Below, in pieces: positions 33,508 through 44,610 of a DNA stretch of 64,000 nucleotides. Every line of letters starts with the position of its first letter. Positions within the stretch are counted from its first letter, which is position 1. A program made the translations under genes and the position numbers. The notes beneath the pieces were generated by a model. It ran no database searches and had not been told where the DNA came from. It saw only the letters and a list, made by a program, of their open reading frames with translations. Where the stretch lies: positions 14,621,779 through 14,685,778 of the forward strand of contig CM039466.1 of the NCBI GenBank assembly GCA_022414725.1. Direction: 5' to 3'. The DNA is from Microglena sp. YARC (Eukaryota; Chlorophyta; Chlorophyceae; Chlamydomonadales; Chlamydomonadaceae).

Positions 33508-33817
33508 AAGATAAACACATACAAGAGGATTTTGGGGGACTCGGCATATTATGTAACATAATTCCCTTGTCCGAGTGTAACGAGAAGCAAGAGACACCAT
33601 CTCATCATTCACACACACGCTCCACAATCCAACGAGAAAACGTGGACCCCCCCCTGCGTGACGACAAGTTCGTCTCCAACATTTACGATCCTGACTTGCT
33701 AATGCTTTCCATGCCCTCCAAACAAGTATAAAGAGGATCCGATATGTGTTAGTATATCAGCTTTGTTCCTCTCATTTCTTGTTGACCCACCACCCCATCC
33801 TAATTTCCCCTATACCA
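33508..33817 (+). other. 3' flank of Fanzor A with an unassigned open stretch
   Basis: A frame without ATG stays open from about 33478 to a TAA at 33729-33731 and ends DDKFVSNIYDPDLLMLSMPS, which looks protein-like but matches nothing I recognise. It may be the tail of a gene broken by Fanzor insertion. In Fanzor loci the guide (omega) RNA is usually encoded around the 3' end, so this flank is the place to look for one; no structure is claimed. Confidence 0.3.
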
Positions 33818-34642
33818 ATGACTACTACGTCCAAGTCTGTCGCGAGCGACGTCACCTTCCCTTGCGATGTTGAACGTGAGCAAGATCACCTTTAGTGCTC
33901 CGAAAGCAGCTAGACAACGGAGGGTCGCAGTATCTTCATCATTATAAACAACCGGAACCTGATTGTACAGACGCCCATGATGTCTCTCCGTTCGGTATCA
34001 GCGTGTGGCCCGGAGAGCGGGCTACCTGAACAAGCACACATTGCAAATGTCCTTCGCTGGACGGGACACAAACCAGGGCGTCCAGGATTTTTTCGACATG
34101 CTGGAGCGCATTTCTGAGCACGTGATCGACAATGCATTGGAGAACTCTACGCGTGGTTCAAGAAGAAGTACCCCTCTCGTGATGTGGTGGCCGACATGTT
34201 CACCCCATCGATCCGGTACAGCAAGGACAAAGATACCGGCGAGTTGTCGACGATGTACCCTCCCAACTTTAAGCTGAACCTCCCCTTCGTAGATGGCGAT
34301 TTCCGGTTCCCTGTGTACGGAGGCGATCGCGAGCCTCTCGACCTCAATGAGATCCTCGGGAGCCCTAAGCGTGGCAAGGGTGCGCGCGTGTCCGCCATCA
34401 TCCATCTTCAGTCGATCTGGTCCGTGGGACTGAACAAATCCTTCGGTGTCACGTGGAAGGTCTGCCAGCTGCGCATGATCATGCCTGCCAACCTCGACGG
34501 CTACGCGTTCATGCCCACCGATGATGACCTGTACCTCAACGAAAACAACGTCAAGAAGAAGAACTCTGATGATGAGGAGGAGGAGGAGGAACAGAAAGAG
34601 GACAACGCCACGAAGAACGGAGACGAGATTCTGTTCATGTAA
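33818..34642 (+). pseudogene. DUF5871 family, giant-virus conserved protein
   Basis: DUF5871 proteins are conserved in algal giant viruses and are often annotated as putative ssDNA-binding proteins. The C-terminal half is one clean frame (from about 34177) with FTPSIRYSKDKDTGELS, YPPNFKLNLPF and HLQSIWSVGLNKSFGVTWK, followed by an acidic tail. Upstream pieces in shifting frames match the family order: NVSKITFSAPK, NRNLIVQTPMM, PFGISVWPGE, SFAGRDTNQGVQDFFD, then WFKKKYPSRDVV. The total of about 275 codons fits the family length. At least four one-base shifts occur in the first 350 bp. Start chosen at ATG 33818. Confidence 0.8.
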
Positions 34643-34669
34643 ATGATATGATTGATCAGGACACGTGTA

Positions 34670-35535
34670 TCAGGACATGGTTTTCTTGACACTAATTTGT
34701 GTTTGTTGTTTCCCCCCCTTTCCTTGTAAATAAGTTCGTTTGTCATACTGTTTCTTCGAGTCTCCCCCCTCTTCATCCGAATCTTCACCATCGTCCCACT
34801 TTTGTTTGGTCCTTCTAGCGAGTTCCCACACCTCCTTTGACCCGAGTTTGAATTGGTCATGTGGCTCGGCCTTGTACCAAAAAACCTGGTCCTCAAGTTT
34901 GTTCGATTGCACATTGTTGTTGATCACAAGGCACTCGTAGTTCTCGGTGCACTGGTCCATGACTTGGCAAAACATGTCGAACGATGGGAACATGCCCGCG
35001 TAATTATCGTAGATACGTTTTCGGTTGGAGACGACGTTCTCACGAAGGATGAATACGTAGTCGATGTTCGTTCGAAGATTAGGGGGATGCCCATCGGATG
35101 TTGCATCGTGATCATGAACATGATAGGGAGGTGACGACCGTTCATGAACAGATAGCGGATGCCCGTGTCGCTTGCCCACGTCTTGTCAAAAAGACAGTCG
35201 TCCAGAATCAAGAAAGCGCGCGTGTCTATATTGGATGAACCGTACACCTGTATTTGTTTGTCTACCTTCCGAGCTAACAACTTTTGTCGCTTTATCACTT
35301 TATCGATGATATCCGGAGAGAACTCGTCGTGGATAAACATGTGCGGAATCATGTTGCCGTAGAACTTGTTGGACTCCTCTGTAGGCGAAATGACGGTCCC
35401 GATAGGGATTGCTCGGTTGTGAAAGAGAATATCTCGCACTAGGAAGGACTTGCCGGTCTCTCTCTTTCCTATCAATACAATCACCTTGTCATGGCGGATA
35501 TCCGTAATGTCGAACTTCTTCAATGGAAGCTGCAT
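34670..35535 (-). pseudogene. A32-like virion DNA-packaging ATPase, one frameshift
   Basis: A32 ATPases pump viral genomes into capsids and are core genes of nucleocytoplasmic large DNA viruses. The N-terminal frame (35535 to about 35080) has Walker A GKRETGKS, the segment GTVISPTEESNKFYG, Walker B RAFLILDDCLFD and MQHPMGIP. The protein then continues in another frame (NLRTNIDYVFILRENVVSNR to a charged C-terminus ending KKTMS). A single base change near 35085 joins the two into about 288 residues, the usual size. It is divergent from the gene at 35657. Confidence 0.88.
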
Positions 35536-35656
35536 TCATGCGTTATATCTTATTTCTTTTTTTTTTTCCGGAATCCTCTTGCAACCGCACCACGCTTCAT
35601 TTAAAATACAGTATAAATGTTTAAAAATACGTTGAACATGTTGCAACCTCATCAGA

Positions 35657-36151
35657 ATGGACGACCTTAAATTCCGTGATGTGGAGAAGAAACGATTGAG
35701 GTACAAGTTTGTCCGCACACGCGATGAATTGCAGAGCATGACGTTCACGATTGCGTCCATGATGGTCCGCGATGAAGGTGTCGTTGCCGTAGTGGTGATC
35801 TGCAATCCCAAATCGGACCGGTACAACGTCAACATTACCAAGGCACTCAAGCTGTACGACATCGTGGGGTCCACGTTGACGGTCAGGCCTGGGATACGCC
35901 GAGCCGCCGTGTACACATCGCAAACGCTTGCGTTCAGTAGCTCACGCTCTCAATCGCAAATGGTAGTGAACGCAGGAGACTACGTCGTCCAGGAAACGGA
36001 CGGTGTCGGATATTATATTGTGAATAAGGAGACGTTCGAAGACACGTACGAGTTCGTCCCAGACAACATCCCAACGATGCTGGCTGGTTTCGTGGCAAAA
36101 ACATTATGCCTCAGAAACACTGACAATTCGAAAGTGGTGCCTAAAATGTGA
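35657..36151 (+). CDS. Conserved-looking viral protein, unknown function
   Basis: An intact 164-residue frame starting ATGGACGACC. The C-terminal half contains VVNAGDYVVQETDGVGYYIV followed by FEDTYEFV, a GDY...Y...F..tYe pattern common in uncharacterised phage and giant-virus proteins. The AT-rich gap of about 120 bp to the divergent A32 gene probably holds both promoters. Function not assigned. Confidence 0.6.
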   Translation: MDDLKFRDVEKKRLRYKFVRTRDELQSMTFTIASMMVRDEGVVAVVVICNPKSDRYNVNITKALKLYDIVGSTLTVRPGIRRAAVYTSQTLAFSSSRSQSQMVVNAGDYVVQETDGVGYYIVNKETFEDTYEFVPDNIPTMLAGFVAKTLCLRNTDNSKVVPKM

Positions 36152-36195
36152 GCGAGTGTAAAGCAAATAACTAAAGAATTTATTAATAACAAAAA

Positions 36196-37076
36196 ATGTT
36201 GGACAAACAGGTCCGCAAGAGCTTCACGGTAATATGCGAGATGCTCGTCGACAGAGGGGAGACGTTATCCATTGAGGAGACCGCCCCGATCGCGCTCGAC
36301 CTGCACGCCAGAGCCGTCACCCCATCATCGGGGGGCGTCTTCCACGTCGACCTTCCAGGAGACTGCGGCTACCGTGTCATCTACAGTCTCAATCAAACGT
36401 TCAAGCTCCCCGACGTGAGGAAACTCCTCGCCCCCCTCGAAAATAATGTAGGGAAGGACGCGGCAGTTGCCAGACGGAACGATGATGAAGATGAAGATGA
36501 GGATTTTGTGGGGGATATCGAAGAAGATGACGTCATTATGGAGGAAGGAGGAGACACCGAGAATGACAACAACGATATTAATGAAAAGGCGTTGTCCGAA
36601 GCGGACTCTTATACCACCAAGATGGGTGGTGGCGACAGTCAGAATCAGCATCAACAACGTGGTGGAGGAGGTGCCGGCAACAACATTCGAGAGGTTATTT
36701 TGGTGACTCGCGAGAAGGTATTGAGCACAAGTCGGAGGGTCTAGATGAGAGCATTCGTCGCCACGTGCAGTTTTTCTGTCTCTCCGAACTGCAGTTCAAC
36801 ATCTCTCGTCACGAGTTGGTGCCCCGCCACGAACCCATCCGCGACGAGAACGTGATTGAGCAACTCGTCGCACGATACCGCGTCAAGTCGAGGTACCACT
36901 TTCCGATTATCGCGTGCTCTGACCCGATGGCACGGTACCTAGATCTGCGTCCTGGCCATTTGGTTCGCATCGTGCGCTTCTCTCCGGATGTGGGCATGTA
37001 CGCCCCCTACAGGTGCTGCGCCGTCGCTAACACGCACACGACTGCGCCGCCTGAGGAAACGTTGAAGAACTCTTGA
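36196..37076 (+). pseudogene. DNA-directed RNA polymerase subunit RPB5, one frameshift
   Basis: RPB5 is the shared jaw subunit of eukaryotic-type RNA polymerases. The N-terminal half (36196 on) has CEMLVDRGETLSIEE, then an acidic insertion (about 36480-36640, DDEDEDEDF... and Gly/Gln-rich), then REVILVTREKV. The C-terminal assembly domain is one frame on: FCLSELQFNISRHELVPRHE, ARYRVKSRYHFPIIACSDP and ARYLDLRPGHLVRIVRFS, matching the family LVP-H, DP-ARY and G-VVKI-R signatures. A one-base shift at about 36722 separates the two. The length of about 290 exceeds the usual 200-215 because of the acidic insertion. Confidence 0.88.
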
Positions 37077-37078
37077 AG

Positions 37079-37927
37079 ATGAAAAAAAACACGTTCCATT
37101 GTAAAGCAACCCTCAACATGCCAAATGGTGGAGTTAAACAAGACGATTCATGTGATGTATTATGCATTTGGATCGGACGAAATATAAATAGATCAAATGG
37201 AGGCAATAAAGCCATGTGTAAAAGCCTGCTTGATATCATGTCGTCTCTGTCCCTGCACAAATCCACAAGAAAACATAGAAAAATAAATACGTTCGCCTGC
37301 ATGGGCGCCGTATTTCTTAGGTCAGAAGCGGTAGCCATGGATGCGAGGGCCAATGGTCAGAGCAAGATATCGTGCAATAACTTCGAAATAGACGTATCTG
37401 GTGCTTCTGATGTGGTCACCGTTTTGGAGTTGCTGTCCAAGGGAACCTCCCTGAACGTAAGAGCATTGGTGGGGCTTTGGCTGATTCACTTGTTGATTGA
37501 GAACGTCGTTGTACATATCAGGCCAGACCGTGTAGCGACCGCATTGCGTAGAACAGCATCGTCTTTAGCATCCGCCTCATCGTCATCATTTGCCAGGCAT
37601 GTTACTGTAGCTCGGCGTGTGAACGAACACTTGAGGTGGTTTGATCAATTGGGTTCCGAACGCGTCATTATGCGTCCGAAATGGCTTGTGGGATGCGTAT
37701 CTAAGCTTCCACGAGAGTTGGAAGAGGTTGCGGTGCGTGCGTTGACACTCGTAATGGCGATCGTCCTTGTTAATTCTAAAACTAAATGCCACCGCGACAA
37801 CAACACATTATCACTTGAAATGCTTGTGTACGAAATAATCGGTTCTAAGTATCGCACTCTTCTCACTGGAGGGGCAGGTGATTCTGAAGAACATCATTCT
37901 ATTTCCATTTTGATGCCCCATTATTAA
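37079..37927 (+). CDS. Hypothetical protein, 282 residues
   Basis: An intact frame whose ATG at 37079 follows the RPB5 stop by two bases. It contains LLSKGTSLNVRALVGLWLIH and a Ser-rich stretch (SSLASASSSSF), with several basic helices. No family recognised. The lack of internal stops in a region where neighbours are frameshifted argues that it is real coding sequence. The 3' flank (37928-38010) has two copies of CTCAATTATCACGATCTCAATCA. Confidence 0.6.
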   Translation: MKKNTFHCKATLNMPNGGVKQDDSCDVLCIWIGRNINRSNGGNKAMCKSLLDIMSSLSLHKSTRKHRKINTFACMGAVFLRSEAVAMDARANGQSKISCNNFEIDVSGASDVVTVLELLSKGTSLNVRALVGLWLIHLLIENVVVHIRPDRVATALRRTASSLASASSSSFARHVTVARRVNEHLRWFDQLGSERVIMRPKWLVGCVSKLPRELEEVAVRALTLVMAIVLVNSKTKCHRDNNTLSLEMLVYEIIGSKYRTLLTGGAGDSEEHHSISILMPHY

Positions 37928-38013
37928 GCGTTTCATCTCAATTATCACGATCTCAATCAGGAATATCATCTCAATTATCACGATCTCAATCAGAGATATC
38001 GTATAAATCAGGT

Positions 38014-39063
38014 ATGTCTTCGCAGTCTCGAATATCGCAATCATCTTCATTTGTAACCGAGTCTGCTGACGGTCGCCAGGTCGTTTTCACGGACATCGCT
38101 TCCCCTGCGAGCGTGGAAAATCTGTCCGCGTCTATCTTGAAGTACGTGCGACGCATAGCCTCTCGCTGGCCTGACAAAATTGATTCCACGAAGATAGAGA
38201 TCGTTAATCATGAGAATGATGTATTATTCATCAAGTGTTGTTTCTATATTGCAACCCTAAAAGATTGCAAGACACTTGAGTTCTTTGTAACTGACAAATC
38301 CAAACACACATTGTTCCCACCAATGGCCTCCGTCATGTACGCGTACTACTACATCCAAGAAATCAGCAAGGCTGTGGGTACCAAAATATGGAACATTGTT
38401 ACTAATAATTCCGGTAGTAACACACAACAACCAAGCAAGTCGGATACCATGGATAATGTTGCCACCGAATTCAACAATCGAATCAGGAAACTGATCGATG
38501 ATATAGGCACCGATTTCAATGAAGGTGATCGTCCCAAAATTAACCTCGATGATCTAGTGAAGTCCGTTAACGAAATTGTTAAACAAACGAACGAAGACAG
38601 AACAGAATTAAGGCCGGGTGATTTGAGTGCTGAAACTAAACTAACGCTTGAAGAGACACTTCCGTCCAGTATGAATATCGTCGTGGCAACGACACTATCT
38701 GCCCTTATACTCAATACAAAGATCACTGATGATTCGGATGATTTGCGCACAGCTATCGAAATGTTTGATAGAATCGTGCGCATGACAGGGCATGACATCT
38801 TCAACACCCCAAACGATAACTCAAACACCTTTTCACCGGTTACATCCACCACGAAAAACACAACCCGTCTCGTAACAAGAAGTAATTCAAATCACAATAC
38901 TGCTGTACCAGGTGTTCAAATTAACATAGCATCAACTGACAAAAACGCTAAATCGAATAAAACAATCCTAGTCCCGACTCAATTGACAATGAGAGGTATT
39001 AAACAGAAACCCCTTAATTCACCCAAAAGTATTAAAACTATCCAAATGTTATTCTTCAATTGA
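38014..39063 (+). CDS. Hypothetical protein, 349 residues
   Basis: An intact frame beginning MSSQSRISQSSSF. Residues 30-120 look globular (LKYVRRIASRWPDK, YIATLKDCKTLEFFV, MASVMYAYYYIQEISK); residues 130-280 are acidic with many D/N/T; the tail is basic and polar. Its YAYYYIQEI segment faintly resembles YICYAFYEIAMW in the protein at 52122, which is not enough to claim homology. Function unknown. Confidence 0.6.
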   Translation: MSSQSRISQSSSFVTESADGRQVVFTDIASPASVENLSASILKYVRRIASRWPDKIDSTKIEIVNHENDVLFIKCCFYIATLKDCKTLEFFVTDKSKHTLFPPMASVMYAYYYIQEISKAVGTKIWNIVTNNSGSNTQQPSKSDTMDNVATEFNNRIRKLIDDIGTDFNEGDRPKINLDDLVKSVNEIVKQTNEDRTELRPGDLSAETKLTLEETLPSSMNIVVATTLSALILNTKITDDSDDLRTAIEMFDRIVRMTGHDIFNTPNDNSNTFSPVTSTTKNTTRLVTRSNSNHNTAVPGVQINIASTDKNAKSNKTILVPTQLTMRGIKQKPLNSPKSIKTIQMLFFN

Positions 39064-39344
39064 ACACAAAACTCTCCAACAGCAAAGTAAAAGAACGGAA
39101 CTCAAAAAACCACCAACAACAACAACAAACTCGAAAAGAAGAAGTATTTAAAATACACGAAAATACGATGGAAGAAGACTTTATTAAATTCTACACTGTA
39201 TACGTTCCGTTTATAAATGGAAAAAGAAATTATAATGTTTTGAAATTTAAGAACGGTAGCGAAGAACTAAATTATGATGAAAAAATATTAGACAATCCAA
39301 AAAGTATTCTAAACTTAATAAAAGAACAAAAAAATATCCAATAG
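39060..39344 (+). CDS. Small hypothetical protein
   Basis: A 94-codon Lys/Asn/Gln-rich frame (FIKFYTVYVPFINGKRNYN) overlapping the end of the preceding gene. The middle of it (39131-39275) is recopied with indels at 39640-39790, so it may itself be a duplicated fragment. An ATG is present at about 39168. Function unknown. Confidence 0.35.
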   Translation: MNTKLSNSKVKERNSKNHQQQQQTRKEEVFKIHENTMEEDFIKFYTVYVPFINGKRNYNVLKFKNGSEELNYDEKILDNPKSILNLIKEQKNIQ

Positions 39345-40093
39345 ATGTACATGTTATTTGATATATCTCCGAACTCATATACAAAAGAACAGTTAAAAAC
39401 TATCAAATGACACCCCAAACCAACCCAAAACCCCAAATACATCACCACACCAACCCCCAAAACCCAAAATACATCCACCCAAAAACCACACCCAAAACCA
39501 AATACATCCACCAACCACCACAACAACCCAAATACATCCACCCCCAAAACACACCCAAACCCAAAACTCCAAATCCAACCAAAAAAAAGACATCCACCCC
39601 AACAAACAACACCAACAAACAAACAACAACAACAAACTCGAAAAGAAAATAATAAATTTAGTTTCAAAATACACGAAAATACGAAGAAGAAGACTTTAAT
39701 TGATTTCTACGCTGAATACGTTTGGAACAAGAAATTATAATGTTTTGAAATTTAAGAACGGTAGAGAAGAAACTAAATTATGATGATAAAAATGTTAATC
39801 TGAACTCATATAAGAAAGAAAATAACAAACTGGGATTGGTGTACCTTTTTACATATAGTCGGTGGAACAGTAAAATTAAACTCAAGTCGGAGACACGGAG
39901 AATTAAAATGTCTACGATTTCTGATCCATTACTGCATTCACTTGCTTACAAATAATGGGGATGGCTTTCGTCTCCGACTGTATTACAAATCTCATCGACC
40001 GGAAAGAAAATAATAATTGTCCATGCTTTTACGTTCCCCGATATCAGTTCCAATACGATACGATACGGTATCTGAAAACCCAATATTAAAGAT
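39345..40093. repeat. CCAAA-rich low-complexity tract and decayed copy of the upstream gene
   Basis: 39400-39650 is almost free of G on the plus strand (ACCCCAAAACCCAAATACATCCA repeats). 39640-39790 copies 39131-39275 (AAATTATAATGTTTTGAAATTTAAGAACGG) with frame-breaking indels. 39800-40093 shows nothing recognisable before the RPB2 stop. Confidence 0.7.
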
Positions 40094-43000
40094 CTACGCG
40101 TCCGTGACGAATCGAGTGGCGATGGCCATCGTCTCGACCTCCTGGACAAGCAGCTTGCTTGCGTACGGAATCCTCAGCTCGTTGAACTCAGTCAGATTCT
40201 TGCAAGACTTGCAGTAGAACAGGTTGCTCTCAGGGTTAGCGTGAGCCATCATGCCACAGCACTTGCAGACGAAAACACGGTAGTTGTCAGAGCACTCCAT
40301 GAACCGCTCCTTCAGGAACCCCATCGTTCCGTGTGCCCAGAGACACTCCATCTCCATCTCCCCTAAACGTAGACCGCCATCACGAGCGCGACCCTCGGCA
40401 GGCTGGCGCGTCAGCAGCACCACAGGACCGTTTTGCAGCACGAGAGTTGCCCGTCCACACAGCGCGACCGTTGCGACGAACGAAGAAGGTCTCGTTCCGA
40501 GGCATGCGAACGCAGTAAACTCCATTCGAACCCACGATGCTTCCTTCGGCAATGAAGTCGCACTTGTCAGGTGCCCCAACAGATAAGGGCTGAGGAGGAG
40601 GATCAGAGCTCTCAAATGACACGTTGCTGCTCGTAGACATCGACGACATCACCAGGCGTGCAACGAACCCGCTGATGCCACAAGGGTCCACCACAACAAT
40701 CTCACCGGCGTGGAGTGCAAGGTGCATAAGACTGTCAACCTTCTCCTGAGAACTCATCTCAATCTCGAGTGTACCTGAGAACACCAGCATAAGCAGGCGG
40801 CGGCACGTCCCTGTCGAGTACCGAAATAAGAACTCCTTCCGAATCGGCTCATTGTGCAAGATGAACTCCGATGCCTCGTGGAAGATGTCGTCATCGCAAC
40901 CAATTTCTTCTAAGTCGCTTCCCACCCAGGTACCTCTCTGGACGTGCTTCATAGGACTCTCGCACCGAGAAAGGTATCCGTGAGACACGAGCTGGCTGCA
41001 CGAAATAAGCTCTGTCGAGGACTGGCCAACGGTACCCACCGACTGCACACACAACCTGTGTTCCGGAGTAACGACGATGTCCGTCGTGGGAGACGTCACG
41101 TGGTACAGAGGGCCGTTGTACGTGGGGTAGCCGTACAGCTCCTCCGGGGCGCAATACTCGATCTGACCATCCCCCAAACGCAACGATGCAAGCTTGTGCT
41201 CCAAGCGGAGCTTCCTTATGTGAACCCAACCCTCAGAGGTGAGAACTTCGTGGTCCGATGTCAGACAGTGAATCTTGTCAGCGACCATGTGCTTCAGGCG
41301 CTGGTAGTACGTAGGACACACGAAAATGGGTGTCGAGATTTCGCTCGCCAGTCCGCGGATTGTACATGATCTCGTCACCGTACCGACGCATACCAAGGGC
41401 TTCCAACTCGTCGGCGATGTCCTCGACGGTGCGGCCGTTGAATGGGGAAGCGTCCCCATGCCGGCGCCCCGCGAGTCCACATACCTTGCTCTCCAGAGCC
41501 TCCATAAGCTGCCCGATGGTCATGCGAGAGGGGATAGCGTGAGGGTTCATGATGATAGATGGCACGATCCCGTTCTCGGTGAAGGGCATGTCCTCCTCGC
41601 TGTAGAGCATCCCGATGGTCCCCTTCTGACCGTGCCTCGAAGACACCTTGTCCCCAACGGTGGGGACGCGGTCCGTTCGCAATCGGACCTTTGCGAACGT
41701 GTACCCGTCGCTGTCGTGTTGGTGAAGAATCTGTCGCCATGGCAGTTCCTGTCGATCACACCGGACTCGTTGCTCCTCAAAGCGACACTCGCGTCCTTGT
41801 TGACAAAAACGCCACCCTGCTTCTGAGGCATGCACTTGCCGATGATCACGTCACCGGCTTCCACCGAGGTTCCCTCAGGAACGAACCCACTCTCGTCCAG
41901 CAGGTCGTAGTTGTACGGTTTCATGTTACGCGTAGTCAAAGAGTTCGGTCGGCAAAAGAACTCCTCTTCTCCGGTCGAGTGGTTCTTAGTGTTCTGCTCA
42001 CGGAACGTCCGGTAAAGAGTGGTCGAGAAGAAGCCGCGGTCCACAGCAGAGCGGGACATGATCACAGAGTCCTCCTGGTTGAAACCTGTGAAGCACGCGA
42101 TAGCGACGATCGTGTTGATTCCACAAGGCAGCTTGTCGCAGTTCACTAGCTTCGCAGTGTGAGTAGAGACAAGAGGCTCCTGAGGGTAGTTCAAGAAGAG
42201 CGACATAGTGTCCAGACGATGACGGAAGGTCGTCGCGAAGACGCCGACGGCCTGCTTTCCCATGGCGGACTGGTACGTGTTTCGGGGGGCCTGGTTGTGG
42301 TCGGAGAAGGGGATGCTACCAGCCACCACGCCCAAAATGGAGCTAGGGTCGATCTCCGCGTGCGTAAAGCGGCTCACACCTGGCTGCAGATCCTTCGCAG
42401 GGTACAATGCAATCATCGCACCGTCACTCTCCTCCACATCAAGGTACTCGATTGCACCGCATACAACCAGATCCTGCCACGATGCACCAGGATCGAACAC
42501 CTCGGGGAGAAGGAGCTGCGTATCCAAATCCACTACCAGCACGGGACGACAAAACCGACCTCCCTCCGTGCACAAAACGATCTCGTTTCTAGAGTTGTGC
42601 CAACAAACGGACGTCTGCATCCCTAGCAGTCCTGTGCGCTTCATACGTTTCAACGCACAGAAGAGGACGTTCGGTGTCGAGTGAGCACCCACGATGTCCC
42701 CGTTCAGCATGACCATCGCCGCACCTCCTTCGAACAACTGCTCTGGGAGCGATGACGAATCGAACGGGAGCATGCCCAGTGATAAGAGGGACTCGAGCAC
42801 GATGCCGGGTGGCACGAAGATCGTGACGTTGGCGAGGAGCGCGAGGTTCTTGACCAGCCCACAGACGTTCCCTCAGGTGTCTCGGAAGGGCACGCCATGC
42901 CCCACTGCGTGGGATGAAGCTTGCGAGGCATCACCAGCTTTCCGGTCTTCTCGATCGCAGTGTTCACGCGCCTGAGATGAGAGAGGGTCGCGATGAAGGT

Positions 43001-44610
43001 CAGGCGGTTCAGGACCTGCGCGACTCCCTGGCGCACTCTAGTCGTCTTTATTCCCCAGTTGCCGGTAGATAAAGCGTACTTGAGTCCCGACTCGATGATC
43101 GACCCCTTGACTACCTTTAATAAGTATGGGCGCGTTATCGTGTTGATCACGCGCGTCGCGCGGTAGTTACCCTTCATCAGACTCTGGAGACTCGAACGCA
43201 GCTCCTTGACCATCTTGCAGTAGTACTGGCGGAACAAATTCGCCAATAGAACGCCGGGAGTATCCAAACGCTTGTTAACGTACGAGTCGCGGTCGTCTTG
43301 AGGCAAAAGACCCATGCTGCAACGAAGGAGCTTGTTCACCATGTACCCCAGGTACAATGCCTTGCGATTGAAGCAAGTGCCGACGTGCGGGAGGACGTCT
43401 TTCGTCAGAATGCTCTGAATGAAACTGTGTTGATAACCCTCCCTAGGGACTTGAGTGGGCACAACAGGAACTACAACAGGAACGGAACTACATCCTCCTC
43501 CGTTCACTGATGCATCTCTGAGTCCCTCAGAAGATGATCCTCCGCCGCTCACTGATGCGTCATTTACTACTTCAGAGGTTCCGTTTCCGGCTCTGTTGGG
43601 TTTCGAAGAGTTGTAATTGTTGTACGAAGACTGCACAAACTGTGCTAGAAAGTCCCACGCCTGCTTCTGGGTGCGCACTTCCGTGGCCTCGTCGATGCAT
43701 CCTGCTAGGCTATTGGCGATGCGTTCAAAGTCAGCATCCTCCTCGTCTCGTACGATGAAGCGCACGATGTCCTTGTCGGTGAGCACGCCTAGTGCTCGGA
43801 AGAGCACAAAGACTGGCACCTCAGCGCGCACGTGGTGAACGTTCGCGCGGATGCAGACACCGAACTGATCCGATTTCTTCGAGAGCTTTAGCAGCGTGGT
43901 CTTAGGGGCTATGAACTTGGCGTGGTTCACGGAACGCACCTCGGCGGTGTGGGAATAGCACGAGGAAGTCTTCGTCGTGTTAGTGAACACGTAAGTCCGG
44001 TTCTCGGAGATGCGGTCCTGGCTAATGACGACCTTCTCGTTGCCGTTGACCACAAAGTAGCCGCCGTAGTCGTAACGGCACTCGTCATAGGGCGCAGGCG
44101 TAGTCTGCTTGGAGAGCATGCAGTACCGACTGCGAACCATGAGGGGAATGCGTCCAGACTCACTCCAGTAACGCGCTTCGAGTTAACGATGTACTCGCCC
44201 ACGTCATCGTTCCATGTGCGCACCTCCACGTTCGCATCAACAGTAAGAGAAGACGAGTACGTCATGTTGCGCATGCGCGCGTCGTTAGGGTACATAACTT
44301 TCGACATCCCGTCCTTCTCACAAATCATCGGTAGAGCAAGACAGGGGGACGTGAAGCTGATGCTCAGAACACTCTTGAACTGACGCATGCTAGTGCAATA
44401 TGTGTCACCGACCTCGATGGGGTTCATCCCGTTGATCACACAATCCAATTTCGAGGATACAAAGTCGTTGAAGGAATGCGTCTGGTGCTTCACAAGCTGG
44501 GCGCCATCTCCGTCAGAAGCAAAGTACCGGTCGATCAATGAGTGACCCGTCTCACGCGAGTACATGACGGACGATGACCGAACCGGGTATCGAGGTATAT
44601 GGTGGGTCAA
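40094..44610 (-). pseudogene. DNA-directed RNA polymerase subunit 2 (RPB2) with an intein, five frameshifts
   Basis: This is the second-largest, catalytic-core RNA polymerase subunit of the virus. From N to C: IPLMVRSRYCMLS and YDYGGYFVVNGNEKVVISQ (44130-44030), LHPTQWGMACPSETPEG (about 42890), GLVKNLALLANVTIFVPPGI, CFTGFNQEDSVIMSRSAVDR (about 42070), [17 protein letters not shown] (about 41640), [18 protein letters not shown] at the intein junction, [19 protein letters not shown] and a C-terminal Zn ribbon CKCCGMMAH...FYCKSCKN. Without the 822-bp intein the coding length is about 1230 residues, normal for RPB2. One-base shifts occur near 44150, 42858, 41715 and 41355, and a 4-base surplus follows the intein (about 40440). 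All core motifs survive, so decay is recent or the shifts are assembly errors. Confidence 0.93.
40446..41267 (-). other. RPB2 intein, 274 residues, eroded endonuclease
   Basis: A protein-splicing element inserted between DKIH and SRA of RPB2, a universally conserved polymerase site. It starts with Cys in CLTSDHEVLTSEGW (splicing block A), has TSPTTDIVVTPEHRLCV (block B with the TxxH histidine), and ends with [17 protein letters not shown] and VWTGN before Ser (blocks F/G; His at the penultimate position is replaced by Gly). The middle contains FSGTLEIEMSSQEKVDSLMH LALHAGE, resembling the last block of a LAGLIDADG homing endonuclease, but no intact LAGLIDADG motif is visible, so the endonuclease looks lost. 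Reading frame intact across the element. Confidence 0.88.

Noticed and set aside
35450..44383. Plus-strand frames opposite A32 and RPB2
   Set aside because: They are shadows of strongly conserved minus-strand genes, with no domain of their own.
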